DNA of 32,510 nucleotides from assembly GCF_014695915.1 (NCBI RefSeq), contig NZ_JACJPF010000047.1, positions 1 to 32,510 on the forward strand, read 5' to 3'. The notes beneath the pieces are model-generated. The model was not told where the DNA came from. It worked only from the letters and a program-made list of their open reading frames with translations, and searched no databases. This DNA is from Trichocoleus sp. FACHB-40. GTDB taxonomy: Bacteria > Cyanobacteriota > Cyanobacteriia > Cyanobacteriales > FACHB-T130. Numbering within the stretch: the stretch's first letter is position 1; each line of letters opens with the position of its first letter. Positions 15,418 through 24,854 of the stretch are shown one piece after another. Made by a program: the position numbers and the translations under genes.

Positions 15418-15686
15418 CTCTTCCCGCTGCTGATACCCCCCTATACAACCATCCCCTCCCTGAGATAGAGCAGTGGCTTCAAGGACTAGGATGTCAACAA
15501 GACCGTGCAGACCTACACTGTTGGCACATTGCTCGACCTTCGTGGAAAGCCGAATTGTTACTGGATGTGGAAGAGCTAACCGTGCGTTATCTGCAAGCGG
15601 GTGAGGGTGGGCGCGATATCCTGCGCTCTTTCAAATACTCCCTCACTCGCCAAGATGTAGAAAACGCCGTTTTTTCTGGGCCTTAA
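15414..15686 (+). CDS. DUF3143 family protein
   Basis: A 90-aa protein of a small family known mostly from cyanobacteria, with no assigned function. Recognisable features are TPLYNHPLPEIEQWLQGLGC near the start, the WKAELLLDVEELTVRY strand region, and RSFKYSLTRQDVENAVFSGP at the end. It is soluble, with no signal or membrane segment. Its ATG overlaps the stop of the J-protein by 4 bp, so the two are translated together, which suggests a shared process; what that is remains unknown. Confidence 0.88.
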   Translation: MTLPAADTPLYNHPLPEIEQWLQGLGCQQDRADLHCWHIARPSWKAELLLDVEELTVRYLQAGEGGRDILRSFKYSLTRQDVENAVFSGP

Positions 15687-15771
15687 AGAGTTTGCTTTTC
15701 TCCAGGTTGGAAAGTTGAAAATTGGCAAGTTAACAAGCTCCGAGAAACTTGAAACTTAGCAGCTTGACCCT

Positions 15772-16521
15772 TCAAACCTTCCCAAAACGGCGATCGCGTT
15801 GTTGATAGACACACAACGCCCGATGAAACTCTGTCCGGTCAAAATCAGGCCACAGCGTCTCTGTAATATAGAGTTCCGCATAAGCCATTTGCCACAGCAG
15901 GAAATTCGAGACGCGCATTTCGCCACTGGTACGGATTAATAAGTCGGGATCGCCCACATTGGAAGTGTAGAGATGCTTTTCAAACAAAGCTTCATCAATT
16001 TGATCTGGTTGGAGCATACCTTCCTGCACAGAGGTAGCGATCGCTCGACAAGCTTGCAAAATTTCCTCACGACCGCCATAATTCATTGCCACCGTAAATT
16101 GAATGCTGCGATTGTGCTGGGTTTCGGTCATTGAGCGCTCAATCTCAGCTTGAAGGCCTCGTGGTAATGCCCCCAAATTCCCCATAAAGTTGATTTTCAC
16201 ATTCTCCTGCACCATCTCCCGCAGCTCTTGCCGCAAGACCCGATCGAACAGCGTCATCAAAAAATCAACTTCATCCAGCGGACGCCCCCAATTTTCCGTA
16301 GAAAAAGCATAAGCCGTCAGTGCTGGAATACCCCAATCCTTACAGCAGCGCAGCAATTCCTTAAGCGCATCGACTCCCCGCCGATGACCCATAATCCGGG
16401 GTAGACCCTGACGCTTTGCCCAGCGCCCATTTCCATCCATAATTACCGCTACGTGCTTTGGCAGGCGGGTTTCATCCAGGTCAGCAGGCAGATTTTGTAA
16501 GACAGTTGGTTTTGGAGTCAT
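15772..16521 (-). CDS. uppS: Isoprenyl transferase (undecaprenyl diphosphate synthase)
   Basis: This cis-prenyltransferase adds isopentenyl units to farnesyl diphosphate, giving the C55 lipid carrier for peptidoglycan and polysaccharides. All five conserved regions are present: [17 protein letters not shown] with catalytic Asp29, [36 protein letters not shown], and [19 protein letters not shown] followed by [13 protein letters not shown]. The 249-aa length is standard. The start overlaps the stop of cdaA by 4 bp, an operon arrangement conserved in cyanobacteria. Chain length is inferred from the family. Confidence 0.96.
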   Translation of the reverse strand: MTPKPTVLQNLPADLDETRLPKHVAVIMDGNGRWAKRQGLPRIMGHRRGVDALKELLRCCKDWGIPALTAYAFSTENWGRPLDEVDFLMTLFDRVLRQELREMVQENVKINFMGNLGALPRGLQAEIERSMTETQHNRSIQFTVAMNYGGREEILQACRAIATSVQEGMLQPDQIDEALFEKHLYTSNVGDPDLLIRTSGEMRVSNFLLWQMAYAELYITETLWPDFDRTEFHRALCVYQQRDRRFGKV

Positions 16522-17432
16522 TTCTTGTCACGAGAAGCCGGAGATACAAGACGGAGTAAGCGCAAAATCAGTGCCTTTCCCTTATCGCTAATCTGGCGTC
16601 CTAAACTGCGTAGACCTGGGGCGACGGCTCCCTCCTCGATTGACGGCGAGAAACGCGCTTCTAACAGTTCTTTCAGCTTACTGCTGGTGAGGGGACGATT
16701 TAGGCTCCCCCGCTCCGCTAAGGAAATGGAGCCTGTTTCTTCAGATACAACGACACACAGGCAATTTTCGACTCGCTCGGTAATTCCCATTGCCGCCCGG
16801 TGTCGCGTTCCCAGCTGGCGCGATGCCGTGCGCTCAGAAAGGGGCAGAATCACCCCAGCAGCCATAATACGGGAACCACTGATAAACACTGCACCGTCGT
16901 GCAATAGGGTAGATGTCTGAAAGATGGTTTGCAAGAGTTCTTTAGAAACTTCAGCATCCAGCTTGACACCCTGAACGGAAAAATCGCGCTCATCAATCGT
17001 CCCACTCGTTTCCAGAATCATCAAGGCACCAGTACGGTTTTGAGACAGTTCTTTAACCGCATCCACAATTTCATCAACCACACTATCAGCCTTGGGGACG
17101 GCCCGGCGGGAAGGTTGCAGCAACTGCACAATTTCTCCCCTGCCTAATTGTTCCAGAAAGCGTCGAAACTCTGACTGGAAAATGACAGCCATCGCCACAG
17201 CCGAGCCAACTACCAACTTTTCCAGCACAAAACTCAAAAGCACTAGCCCCAGTCGATTACTCACCGCTGAGGCCAACATTAAGACAATTAAACCCCGTAC
17301 CATCCACAACGTGCGGCGCTCTCCAATAAACAGGAGTACCAGATACGTGAGGACTAGAACTAATACAATATCAAGGCTTTGAAGCACCAAGGCAGAAGTT
17401 CTGGCAGGGTCTTGACCAGGACCCGAATTCAT
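16518..17432 (-). CDS. cdaA: Diadenylate cyclase CdaA
   Basis: A membrane-bound enzyme making cyclic di-AMP from two ATP, a messenger tied to osmotic and potassium balance and the day-night state of cyanobacteria. The N-terminus has about three membrane helices (19-37, 42-58, 60-85). The DAC domain (about 95-250) shows the catalytic DGA at 179-181 (LLHDGAVF) and GTRHRAA at 208-214. The C-terminal 50 residues are basic. The 304-aa length fits CdaA rather than DisA. It overlaps uppS by 4 bp; lysA lies upstream on the same strand, separated by about 490 bp. No cdaR regulator gene is next to it. Confidence 0.96.
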   Translation of the reverse strand: MNSGPGQDPARTSALVLQSLDIVLVLVLTYLVLLFIGERRTLWMVRGLIVLMLASAVSNRLGLVLLSFVLEKLVVGSAVAMAVIFQSEFRRFLEQLGRGEIVQLLQPSRRAVPKADSVVDEIVDAVKELSQNRTGALMILETSGTIDERDFSVQGVKLDAEVSKELLQTIFQTSTLLHDGAVFISGSRIMAAGVILPLSERTASRQLGTRHRAAMGITERVENCLCVVVSEETGSISLAERGSLNRPLTSSKLKELLEARFSPSIEEGAVAPGLRSLGRQISDKGKALILRLLRLVSPASRDKK

Positions 17433-17924
17433 TGAACTTTAATGGGATTTGCTGAAGTTTGCACCGATAGGTTAAAAGGCAAAAGGCAATTATAGCTACT
17501 CAACTTTAGTTATTTGTCAGAGTCTAAATCTAGTGTAACTGCGGTTACATCCTGCCAATCAGCTAAAAGCTAATCGCTCTTTTTATTTTTTCCTTTGCTT
17601 GCTTGAGTTTTTTAGCTCTACGGTTCGATTTTAGCTGACGCGCTTTTGGACGATTAAGTAGGTGAACATATTTAAACTAAACATAGCTGTTTTCTACTCA
17701 GTCCGGTATTGCTTCGGAATATATAGCGTTTCTCGTTTGAGTCAACTAAAATCAGACCTCACCCGCAATCTCTGCCGAAATAGGGCTGCGGGGCTAATTT
17801 CCAAGCCTCTCTCCGGAATCGGAGAGAGGCCAAAATAGCGAGATAGTTTTCAGGGGATTTGGTGGGCAAAAGCCCAGCAAACGTTTAATTAGGTTTCCCC
17901 AAATAGCCGAAAACTGCCTAAAAG
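17433..17924. other. Long intergenic region with repeats
   Basis: No gene is seen in these 492 bases. They hold a duplicated heptamer (AAAAGGC twice, 17474-17487), a small AGCTAAAAGCT inverted repeat followed on the plus strand by a T-rich run near 17580-17612, and a strong hairpin at 17805-17830. The cdaA promoter should lie in the part next to 17432. Confidence 0.5.
17805..17830 (-). terminator. Hairpin downstream of lysA
   Basis: Perfect 11-bp arms GCCTCTCTCCG and CGGAGAGAGGC with a GAAT loop, about 95 bp beyond the lysA stop codon. The stem is strong but the following U-run is poor, so it may be an interspersed repeat serving as terminator. Confidence 0.45.
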
Positions 17925-19391
17925 TCAATTCCCAACAGCTAATCGGTCGGGTATGCGATCCTGCCGAATTAAATCTTGGTAGGTTTCCCGCTGTAGAATC
18001 AGGTTGGCTTCTCCCTGACCTACTAAAACTGCTGCCGGACGAGGCAATCGATTGTAATTAGATGCCATGCTGTAATTGTAGGCACCTGTATCCATGACTA
18101 CCAAGATATCTCCAGGCTCAGTTTTAGGTAGAGTCGCTTCTTTAATGAGAATGTCTCCGGATTCGCAATGTTTACCAGCAAGGGTGACTGTTTGGGTAAT
18201 GGGTTCTGACATCCGGTTGGCAACTACCGTGCGATAAATTGATTGGTAGGTGATGGGACGCGGATTGTCAGACATACCGCCATCAACGGAGACGTAGGTG
18301 CGGATGTCTGGAACCACTTTTGTAGAACCTACGGTGTAAGCTGTGACGCAGGCGGAACCAATTAGCGATCGCCCTGGTTCACACAGTAACTTAGGTAAAG
18401 GTATTTGTTGAGCTTGGCACGCTTGGGTAATCCCATCGCTGACGGTTTTTACCCAGTCCTCAATACTGGGGGGATCGTCGGATTCGGTGTAACGAATTCC
18501 TAAGCCCCCGCCAATGTTTAACTCGGTGACTGGCAAACCTAACTTGGCAGCCTTCCCAAACCACTGCACTATGACGCCAGCTAAATCTTCATGGGGTTGG
18601 AGTTCAAAAATTTGTGAACCGATGTGAGCGTGTAAACCGATACAGTGTAGGTTTGGCTGCTGAGTGATAAAAGCAAATACTTCTTCTAGTTGATTGGGAT
18701 CGAAGCCAAATTTGCTATCCAGGTGTCCGGTGCGAATATATTCGTGAGTGTGACACTCGATCCCAGGAGTAAACCGCAGCATGATGCGGATGGGGACTGG
18801 GGACTGGGGACTGGGGACTGGGGACTGGGGACTGGGGACTGGGGGCTGGGGAAAAGATTCTTGCTTGGTTCTCAGTCCGGCCAGAGTTTTCAATTCTAGC
18901 CAGTTGTCTACGACAATGGTGCAGGCAGATTCTACAGCCAGAGTCAGTTCTTCAAGCGATTTATTGTTACCGTGGAAATAAATTTTGTCGGGACTGACAC
19001 CAGCTTTTAGGGCGGTGTAGAGTTCGCACCCAGATACTACATCAATTCCCAATCCTTCCGAACGAGCGATCGCGCAAACAGCTAGGCAACTCCATGCTTT
19101 AGAAGCATACAGCACCTGCGAAGACCCGGCATAATGACGCTTAAAACCATCCCGATACTGACGACAAGCTGTTCGCAGCGTTTCTTCGTCCAAAATATAA
19201 AGTGGCGAACCAAATTGCTGGACAAGTGTCGTTACATCACATCCGCCAATTTCCAGACAATCCTGACTGTTGACTTTAGATGTCAGGGGCAAAAGTTCCT
19301 GATTTGGCGAGGGAGTTTCCTGAGTTTCTGTCGGAGTCGGTAGATACTTACGTCCAGAATTTTGAACCCCGACATTTGGTGTCAATAACAT
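17925..19391 (-). CDS. lysA: Diaminopimelate decarboxylase
   Basis: A PLP enzyme converting meso-diaminopimelate to lysine, the last step of the pathway. The PLP lysine is K98 in VLYASKAW; GGGLGIRY, CEPGRSLIG, CESGDIL and GAYNYSMASNYN are the conserved substrate and cofactor motifs. At 488 aa it is longer than many homologues for two reasons: a polar N-terminal extension of about 45 residues (common in cyanobacterial LysA) and an insert at about 174-200, rich in SPQSPVP repeats, encoded by the heptamer block at 18792-18847. The insert lies between the barrel segment ending WLELKTLAG and the strand IMLRFTPGIECHTHEY, probably in a surface loop. It is divergent from rimI. Confidence 0.96.
   Translation of the reverse strand: MLLTPNVGVQNSGRKYLPTPTETQETPSPNQELLPLTSKVNSQDCLEIGGCDVTTLVQQFGSPLYILDEETLRTACRQYRDGFKRHYAGSSQVLYASKAWSCLAVCAIARSEGLGIDVVSGCELYTALKAGVSPDKIYFHGNNKSLEELTLAVESACTIVVDNWLELKTLAGLRTKQESFPQPPVPSPQSPVPSPQSPVPIRIMLRFTPGIECHTHEYIRTGHLDSKFGFDPNQLEEVFAFITQQPNLHCIGLHAHIGSQIFELQPHEDLAGVIVQWFGKAAKLGLPVTELNIGGGLGIRYTESDDPPSIEDWVKTVSDGITQACQAQQIPLPKLLCEPGRSLIGSACVTAYTVGSTKVVPDIRTYVSVDGGMSDNPRPITYQSIYRTVVANRMSEPITQTVTLAGKHCESGDILIKEATLPKTEPGDILVVMDTGAYNYSMASNYNRLPRPAAVLVGQGEANLILQRETYQDLIRQDRIPDRLAVGN
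18792..18847. repeat. Eight-copy GGGGACT heptamer array inside lysA
   Basis: There are seven exact GGGGACT units and an eighth, GGGGGCT, on the plus strand (AGTCCCC on the coding strand). This is a classic STRR heptamer. Because 3 x 7 = 21, it is translated as the heptapeptide SPQSPVP. Surrounding bases restore the reading frame. Confidence 0.95.
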
Positions 19392-19459
19392 GATCTGATA
19401 TTTGTCCTTGCTTAACAGGCATCGAGTGCGTCTTGTTTTTTAGTGTACAATTGTTAACT

Positions 19460-20074
19460 GTGAATTTTTTAGAACTTAAGCCGCTAACAGCAGAGCAGCT
19501 AAGTGCGGTAGTGGAGCTAGATAAACTTTGTTTTGGTGAACTGTGGACTCTAGATGGTTACAAGCGAGAGCTAGAAAGTCCCAATAGTGACTTGCTGATA
19601 ATGGTCAGCGGTCAATCATCAGCGATCGCGCCATTGTCTAGTTGTGAGTTGTCAGCTTCTAACAACCCCACCTTCCCACCTGACAACGTTCAAACTATAG
19701 TAGGATTGTGTTGCCTCTGGGCAATTTTAGAGGAGGCGCATATCACAATTCTGGCGGTTCATCCGGAGTACCGGGGCTTGGGTTTGGGTCAGGCGATGCT
19801 TTACGCTTTACTCAAAAGTGCTTGGGAACGAGGGCTAGAATGGGCGACGCTAGAAGTGAGAACTTCTAATCAAGCAGCACGTTCTCTTTACGAGAAGTTT
19901 GGCTTTGAGGAAGTGGGCAGACGGCGGCATTATTACAAAGATACTGGTGAAGATGCGCTAATTTTATGGCGCGGCGGTCTTCAGAAACCAGAATTTAAAC
20001 AGACTTTAAGCGATTGGTACTTGACCGCCTCCCATCGCCTCGCTGCATCTGGCTTTACATTTTCAGTATTTTAA
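19460..20074 (+). CDS. rimI: Ribosomal protein S18-alanine N-acetyltransferase
   Basis: A GNAT acetyltransferase that uses acetyl-CoA to modify the N-terminal alanine of ribosomal protein S18. The acetyl-CoA loop is seen in ILAVHPEYRGLGLGQAMLYALL (about 105-126), followed by ATLEVRTSNQAARSLYEKFGF, typical of RimI. I chose GTG at 19460 (MNFLELKPLT), which matches where homologues begin; TTG at 19433 would add nine residues. Neither has a good ribosome site. Residues about 52-80 (SGQSSAIAPLSSCELSASN) look like an unconserved insert with a HIP1 site. The C-terminus extends about 30 residues past the GNAT core. It lies upstream of clpC and divergent from lysA. Confidence 0.9.
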   Translation: MNFLELKPLTAEQLSAVVELDKLCFGELWTLDGYKRELESPNSDLLIMVSGQSSAIAPLSSCELSASNNPTFPPDNVQTIVGLCCLWAILEEAHITILAVHPEYRGLGLGQAMLYALLKSAWERGLEWATLEVRTSNQAARSLYEKFGFEEVGRRRHYYKDTGEDALILWRGGLQKPEFKQTLSDWYLTASHRLAASGFTFSVF

Positions 20075-20266
20075 CCTACCTCTAAAGGTTAAAAAATTTA
20101 AAGTTTCTAACCTTAGATAGTAGACTTCCCTAATCCCAACTAATTAGATAGGGAAACCGTAACAAATAAATTGTGGGATCGCTGATTATCTGCAAGGTAA
20201 CAGCCTCACAAAAACCCTATGTTAGAATCACGTTACAGGCACGCAGCAGGGAAATAACAAGCCGCC

Positions 20267-22747
20267 ATGTTTGAACGCTTCACAGAAAAAGCCATTAAAG
20301 TAATCATGTTGGCCCAGGAAGAAGCACGTCGCCTGGGACATAACTTCGTGGGTACGGAGCAGATCCTCCTGGGTCTAATTGGAGAAGGTACTGGTGTAGC
20401 CGCCAAAGTCCTGAAATCAATGGGGGTAAACCTCAAAGATGCCAGAATAGAGGTGGAAAAAATCATCGGTCGCGGTTCCGGCTTTGTGGCGGTAGAAATT
20501 CCGTTCACCCCCAGAGCCAAGCGCGTTTTAGAGTTATCTTTAGAAGAAGCTCGTCAGCTAGGGCATAACTACATTGGAACGGAACACCTGCTTCTGGGTC
20601 TAATCCGGGAAGGTGAAGGGGTGGCGGCGAGAGTTTTGGAAAACTTAGGCGTAGACCTCTCGAAGGTGCGGACGCAAGTAATTAGAATGTTGGGAGAGAC
20701 GGCAGAAGTCGGCGCACCAACTTCCGGCGGACGCACGAAAACACCAACCTTAGATGAGTTTGGCTCCAATCTAACTCAAATGGCATCTGAGGGCAAGCTT
20801 GATCCAGTAGTTGGTCGGGCAAAGGAAATTGAACGGGTAATTCAGATTCTGGGACGCAGAACGAAGAATAACCCAGTATTGATTGGGGAACCAGGAGTCG
20901 GGAAAACTGCGATCGCAGAAGGTTTGGCATCAAGAATCGCCAACAACGATATCCCAGATATTCTGGAAGATAAGCGCGTCGTCACTCTGGATATTGGTTT
21001 GCTGGTAGCAGGCACCAAATACCGGGGTGAATTTGAAGAACGCTTAAAGAAAATCATGGATGAAATCCGCTCAGCGGGGAATGTAATTCTCGTGATTGAC
21101 GAGGTACATACCTTGATTGGTGCGGGTGCAGCAGAAGGTGCCATCGACGCAGCAAACATTCTGAAACCCGCCTTGGCAAGAGGTGAATTGCAGTGCATCG
21201 GCGCAACGACGCTGGATGAATACCGCAAGCACATTGAGCGGGATGCAGCCTTAGAGCGGAGATTCCAACCAGTGATGGTAGGAGAGCCGACAGTTACCGA
21301 AACAATTGAAATTTTGTATGGTTTGCGCGAACGTTACGAGCAACACCACAAGCTAAAAATCTCCGATGAGGCGGTGGAAGCTGCTGCTAAGCTTTCAGAC
21401 CGTTACATCTCCGACCGTTACTTGCCAGACAAAGCAATTGACCTAATTGATGAAGCGGGTTCGCGAGTGCGCCTGATTAACTCGCAGCTTCCACCAGCCG
21501 CGAAGGAACTGGACAAAGAACTGCGTCAAGTTCTCAAAGACAAAGACGACGCAGTCCGGAGTCAGGACTTCGACCGAGCCGGGGAACTGCGCGATCGCGA
21601 AATGGAAATTAAAGCAGAAATCCGCGCGATCGCTAACGCGAAGAAAACCGAATCCACCACCCGCGATGACAGTGCCTCACCCGTTGTCACCGAAGAAGAC
21701 ATCGCCCAAATTGTAGCTTCTTGGACAGGAGTACCTGTGAACAAACTCACAGAATCTGAATCTGAGAAACTGCTACACATGGAAGATACCCTACACAACC
21801 GCCTCATCGGTCAAGAAGAGGCTGTCAAAGCGGTATCTCGCGCCATTCGTCGCGCACGGGTAGGACTGAAGAATCCCAACCGACCGATTGCCAGCTTTGT
21901 CTTCTCTGGCCCCACCGGAGTAGGTAAGACAGAATTAGCGAAATCTTTGGCAGCATACTTCTTCGGGTCAGAAGAAGCGATGATTCGCCTGGATATGTCG
22001 GAATACATGGAGCGACACACAGTTTCTAAACTGATTGGTTCGCCTCCTGGGTATGTCGGTTACAACGAAGGCGGACAGCTCACCGAAGCAGTGCGCCGTC
22101 GTCCATATACCGTGGTGCTATTCGACGAAATCGAGAAAGCACACCCAGATGTCTTCAATATGCTGCTGCAAATCTTGGAAGACGGTCGCCTGACTGATGC
22201 CAAGGGACGCACAGTGGACTTCAAGAACACCTTGCTGATTCTTACCTCCAACATCGGTTCTAAGGTGATAGAAAAAGGTGGCACAGGCTTAGGCTTCTTC
22301 GATACTCAAGAAAACGAAGCAGAGGCACAATACACCCGGATTCGGTCACTGGTGAACGAGGAACTGAAGCAATACTTCCGTCCAGAGTTCCTGAACCGTC
22401 TCGACGAGATCATCGTCTTCCGCCAATTGACGAAGGACGAGGTGAAGGAAATCTCCGACATCATGCTCAAAGAGGTGGTGGGACGACTTGCGGAGCAGGG
22501 AATCACCTTGGAAGTTACCGAACGCTTCAAGGATCGCCTTGTGGAGGAGGGGTATAATCCTAGCTACGGTGCGCGTCCACTACGCCGAGCTATCATGCGC
22601 CTCTTGGAGGACAGCTTAGCCGAAGAAATCTTGAGCGGTCGGATTTCGGATGGCGACACGGCGATTGTCGATGTCGATGAAACCACCAAGGAAGTGAAAG
22701 TGCTGCAAGGAGAAAAGCGAGAGCTGTTACCCCAAGCCGCAGAATAA
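20267..22747 (+). CDS. clpC: ATP-dependent Clp protease ATP-binding subunit ClpC
   Basis: A Hsp100 unfoldase that feeds substrates to ClpP/ClpR. The duplicated N-domain (about 1-145, each half with [15 protein letters not shown] or [15 protein letters not shown]) is followed by AAA1 with Walker A GEPGVGKT (207-214) and Walker [10 protein letters not shown], a short middle domain with a UVR-like motif ([19 protein letters not shown]), and AAA2 with GPTGVGKT (548-555) and [21 protein letters not shown] is the LGF-type loop that docks on ClpP. The 826-aa length is that of cyanobacterial and chloroplast ClpC. The ATG is the start; a candidate -10 (TAGAAT, 20223-20228) lies upstream. A strong terminator follows. 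Confidence 0.98.
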   Translation: MFERFTEKAIKVIMLAQEEARRLGHNFVGTEQILLGLIGEGTGVAAKVLKSMGVNLKDARIEVEKIIGRGSGFVAVEIPFTPRAKRVLELSLEEARQLGHNYIGTEHLLLGLIREGEGVAARVLENLGVDLSKVRTQVIRMLGETAEVGAPTSGGRTKTPTLDEFGSNLTQMASEGKLDPVVGRAKEIERVIQILGRRTKNNPVLIGEPGVGKTAIAEGLASRIANNDIPDILEDKRVVTLDIGLLVAGTKYRGEFEERLKKIMDEIRSAGNVILVIDEVHTLIGAGAAEGAIDAANILKPALARGELQCIGATTLDEYRKHIERDAALERRFQPVMVGEPTVTETIEILYGLRERYEQHHKLKISDEAVEAAAKLSDRYISDRYLPDKAIDLIDEAGSRVRLINSQLPPAAKELDKELRQVLKDKDDAVRSQDFDRAGELRDREMEIKAEIRAIANAKKTESTTRDDSASPVVTEEDIAQIVASWTGVPVNKLTESESEKLLHMEDTLHNRLIGQEEAVKAVSRAIRRARVGLKNPNRPIASFVFSGPTGVGKTELAKSLAAYFFGSEEAMIRLDMSEYMERHTVSKLIGSPPGYVGYNEGGQLTEAVRRRPYTVVLFDEIEKAHPDVFNMLLQILEDGRLTDAKGRTVDFKNTLLILTSNIGSKVIEKGGTGLGFFDTQENEAEAQYTRIRSLVNEELKQYFRPEFLNRLDEIIVFRQLTKDEVKEISDIMLKEVVGRLAEQGITLEVTERFKDRLVEEGYNPSYGARPLRRAIMRLLEDSLAEEILSGRISDGDTAIVDVDETTKEVKVLQGEKRELLPQAAE

Positions 22748-22801
22748 AAGCTCTTGAGTTATTAATTCAAGATTCATAGCTTTCACACTGGCTAAAAACT
22801 A

Positions 22802-22841
22802 AAAAGAAGGTAGAGAAACGATGGGTTCTCTACCTTCTTTT
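22802..22841 (+). terminator. Intrinsic terminator of clpC
   Basis: A perfect 16-bp stem (AAAAGAAGGTAGAGAA and its complement) with an 8-nt ACGATGGG loop lies 55 bp after the clpC stop, and the stem ends in TTTT. It is the clearest terminator of the window. Confidence 0.85.
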
Positions 22842-22881
22842 GTATGTGGCTTGCTTTCGTTAAAGTCCTGTATCATGTCCA

Positions 22882-22935
22882 AAGTTAGGAATTTCTAACT
22901 TATAACTCAAGACGCGATACATCGCGTCTCTACAA
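22882..22935. repeat. Two interspersed hairpins before the MOSC gene
   Basis: AAGTTAGGAA/TTTCTAACTT (22882-22901, one G-T pair) is followed by GACGCGAT-AC-ATCGCGTC (22911-22928) and CTCTACAA. The second is a very common cyanobacterial repeat. Together they fill the leader of the MOSC gene. Confidence 0.6.
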
Positions 22936-22949
22936 CTCTTAATTCTCCC

Positions 22950-23759
22950 GTGCCTTACCTCACCCGGATTCTGATTTATCCCATTAAATCTCTGGACGGT
23001 GTTGCTGTTACTAAGGCAACCGTTCTCAAAAGTGGTGCATTACAGCATGACCGAGAGTTTGCCATTGTTGACGAACATGGTAAGTTTGTCAATGGCAAGC
23101 GGAACCCAAAAGTTCATTTACTACGAACATCATTTGATATTGACGCTAGTAGCGACACGATTAATCGCGTCTGCTTAGAAGTCCAGGGAACCAAGCTGGG
23201 AGGAGTTTTTCACCTCGAACGAGAACGTGGTGAACTAGAAGCTTGGTTGAGCGAGTATTTCGGCTTCAAGGTAAAATTGCTGCAAAACTCTCTTTTAGGC
23301 TTTCCAGATGATACTGATGCTTCTGGCCCAACGGTAATTAGCACTGCAACCCTGGAAACAGTTGCTTCCTGGTTTCCCGAACTAGAAAAAGGTGCGATTT
23401 CCCCCGTAGAGGAGATGCGCCGCCGCATCCGAGCTAATCTCGAAATTGGCGGCGTTCCCCAATTTTGGGAGGATCGACTGTTTGCAGAAGTTGGTATAAA
23501 AGTGCAGTTTCAAGTCAAAGATGTGCAGATGATGGGGGTGAATCCCTGTCAGCGTTGTGTGGTGCCAACACGAGACACCTTTACGGGAGAAGTTTATCCT
23601 AGCTTTCAAAAAATTTTCGTGAGTCAGCGCCAAGAAACTTTGCCTGATGGAGTAAATTTATCTCCCTTCAATCACTTTTTTCGGTTGAGCGTAAATACGC
23701 AGGTACCAGAATGGGAAGCGGGTAAAATTTTACAGGTAGGAGATGAAGTTGAGATTTAA
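22950..23759 (+). CDS. MOSC domain protein (molybdenum cofactor sulfurase C-terminal-like)
   Basis: A 269-aa protein with an N-terminal beta-barrel (MOSC_N, about 1-115: ILIYPIKSLDGVAV, LQHDREFAIVDEHG, KRNPKVHLLR) and a MOSC domain (about 125-269) with MRRRIRANLEIGG and MMGVNPCQRCVVPTRDTFTGE, whose Cys near 201-204 is the likely persulfide or molybdenum-related residue. Relatives include YcbX and mARC, which handle molybdenum cofactor and reduce N-hydroxylated compounds; the substrate is unknown here. No ferredoxin domain is fused. The start is GTG at 22950 with no clear ribosome site. Confidence 0.9.
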   Translation: MPYLTRILIYPIKSLDGVAVTKATVLKSGALQHDREFAIVDEHGKFVNGKRNPKVHLLRTSFDIDASSDTINRVCLEVQGTKLGGVFHLERERGELEAWLSEYFGFKVKLLQNSLLGFPDDTDASGPTVISTATLETVASWFPELEKGAISPVEEMRRRIRANLEIGGVPQFWEDRLFAEVGIKVQFQVKDVQMMGVNPCQRCVVPTRDTFTGEVYPSFQKIFVSQRQETLPDGVNLSPFNHFFRLSVNTQVPEWEAGKILQVGDEVEI

Positions 23760-23793
23760 GAATAGCTAATGGAAAAAAATTACCTTCTTCCCT

Positions 23794-24084
23794 ATGAGTA
23801 ACGAAAAAGACCAACAGCATCCTCTGTACAGTCGCGATCGCGCACTTCTTAACAACCTCTTAAACGGGGAAATTAATGATTATAACCTGGCAGAACTTGC
23901 AAGGCTACGCATTCGCTATTACGGCTTTCCTGGCGCAAGAGATATCCAACAAGACCTGGATAAAGTTCTTCAAGCATGGAACTTAACCCAAGAAGAACTC
24001 TATGAAAAAACCCGTCAAATTCACTCTCGTGGTCTTGCTTATAAAAGTCGCGCTAAGCGACAAGATACAGAAGATTGGAGTTGA
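23794..24084 (+). CDS. DUF3288 family protein
   Basis: A 96-aa cyanobacterial protein of unknown function. Recognisable blocks are KDQQHPLYSRDRALLNNLL, DYNLAELARLRIRYYGFPG, ARDIQQDLDKVLQAW and LYEKTRQIHSRG. It is soluble, helical and basic at the end, with a HIP1 site in the first third. ATG start, 34 bp after the MOSC gene, so it may be cotranscribed with it. Confidence 0.88.
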   Translation: MSNEKDQQHPLYSRDRALLNNLLNGEINDYNLAELARLRIRYYGFPGARDIQQDLDKVLQAWNLTQEELYEKTRQIHSRGLAYKSRAKRQDTEDWS

Positions 24085-24128
24085 TTGGTACGAGATAAGA
24101 GCAATTCCTTTATAGGTTGTGGCAAGTA

Positions 24129-24150
24129 GAGACGTTCTATAGAATGTTTC
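24129..24150. repeat. GAGACGTTCTA/TAGAATGTTTC hairpin
   Basis: Eleven-base arms with two G-T wobbles, directly upstream of the transposase remnant. This is a common intergenic repeat type. Confidence 0.45.
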
Positions 24151-24151
24151 G

Positions 24152-24325
24152 GAAAAGCGATGGATGACCGTTTACTTTCTTTGGGTCAGAGCGGACAATG
24201 GTCGTCCCAGCAGTCCCTCGGAAGCGATTGTCGATAGTCAAAGTATGGCGACCTCCCCGATGGTGCATAACTTGGTTGGTTACGACAACGCGAAACCCGT
24301 TAAGGGCCGAAAACGCCACCAAGTT
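24152..24325 (+). pseudogene. IS5-type transposase remnant
   Basis: A short piece of a DDE transposase is recognisable: RADNGRPSSPSEAIVDSQS, with the first catalytic Asp in VDSQS, and VGYDNAKPVKGRKRH, which matches the GYD-KKVKGRKRH block of IS5-group transposases. The upstream RKSDG fragment is out of frame or stopped. Everything after KRH is missing; the frame runs on into the TPR remnant. No inverted repeats of an intact element were found. Confidence 0.65.
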
Positions 24326-24601
24326 TCATCGTGGGCGCAGCAAGCGCTGAAAGTAATGTCCCCTGCATTCCCAGAAGCGAAAGCAGCAAATCAAAGCGAA
24401 CTACTCAACACCGGACAAACAGCGCTGAAACAAAAACGCTATCCAGAGGCGGTGTAATCCTTAGAAGCTTTTTGCGATTGTGCCAATACTAGCTCGAAAG
24501 ACTATTTGCAGGCGCAGATGGGACTGATTAAAGCATATCAACGCACAGATTGGTTAGAGGAAGCGATCGCTTTAGGTTTTGTATTTCCGTCACTGTTCTA
24601 A
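24326..24601 (+). pseudogene. Broken TPR-repeat gene
   Basis: The same frame continues as WAQQALKVMSPAFPEAKAAN and LLNTGQTALKQKRYPEAV, then TAA (24455-24457), then SLEAFCDCANTSSKDYLQAQ and MGLIKAYQRTDWLEEAIAL. These are consecutive tetratricopeptide helices interrupted by one stop codon, probably a single base change. After the second helix pair the similarity ends. The start was replaced by the transposase fragment, so it is very likely non-functional. Confidence 0.65.
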
Positions 24602-24641
24602 ATCTTTCAACTTTTCACACTTCCACACCTTTAAGGCTGGG

Positions 24642-24671
24642 AAAGGGGCAATGAGCACTCATTGCCCCTTT
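24642..24671. terminator. 14-bp perfect hairpin
   Basis: AAAGGGGCAATGAG, CA, CTCATTGCCCCTTT, followed by GTTTTGG. The shape is that of an intrinsic terminator and it follows the broken TPR gene. It may be what remains of that gene's terminator, or an interspersed repeat. Confidence 0.55.
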
Positions 24672-24854
24672 GTTTTGGTAGCGAATAGAACCAGAAAAGC
24701 CACTTTTTTACAAAAAATTTCATCGCAAATTTATCCAAGTATGGCTTTAATTTAAAGAGTATATGAAGATACACACATTCAGCATTTTTACTGAAGACCT
24801 GAGAATCGAATCACCCTTAAGTTAGGAGATACAATCAGGAAGTGGTAAAAGACA

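Noticed and set aside
16525-17382. Plus-strand open frames opposite cdaA
   Set aside because: They are antisense to a well-conserved DAC domain and have basic, Ser/Arg-rich unlikely compositions.
18792-18847. Open frames on the plus strand across the GGGGACT array
   Set aside because: A 7-bp repeat without stop codons opens several frames; LysA on the minus strand accounts for the region.
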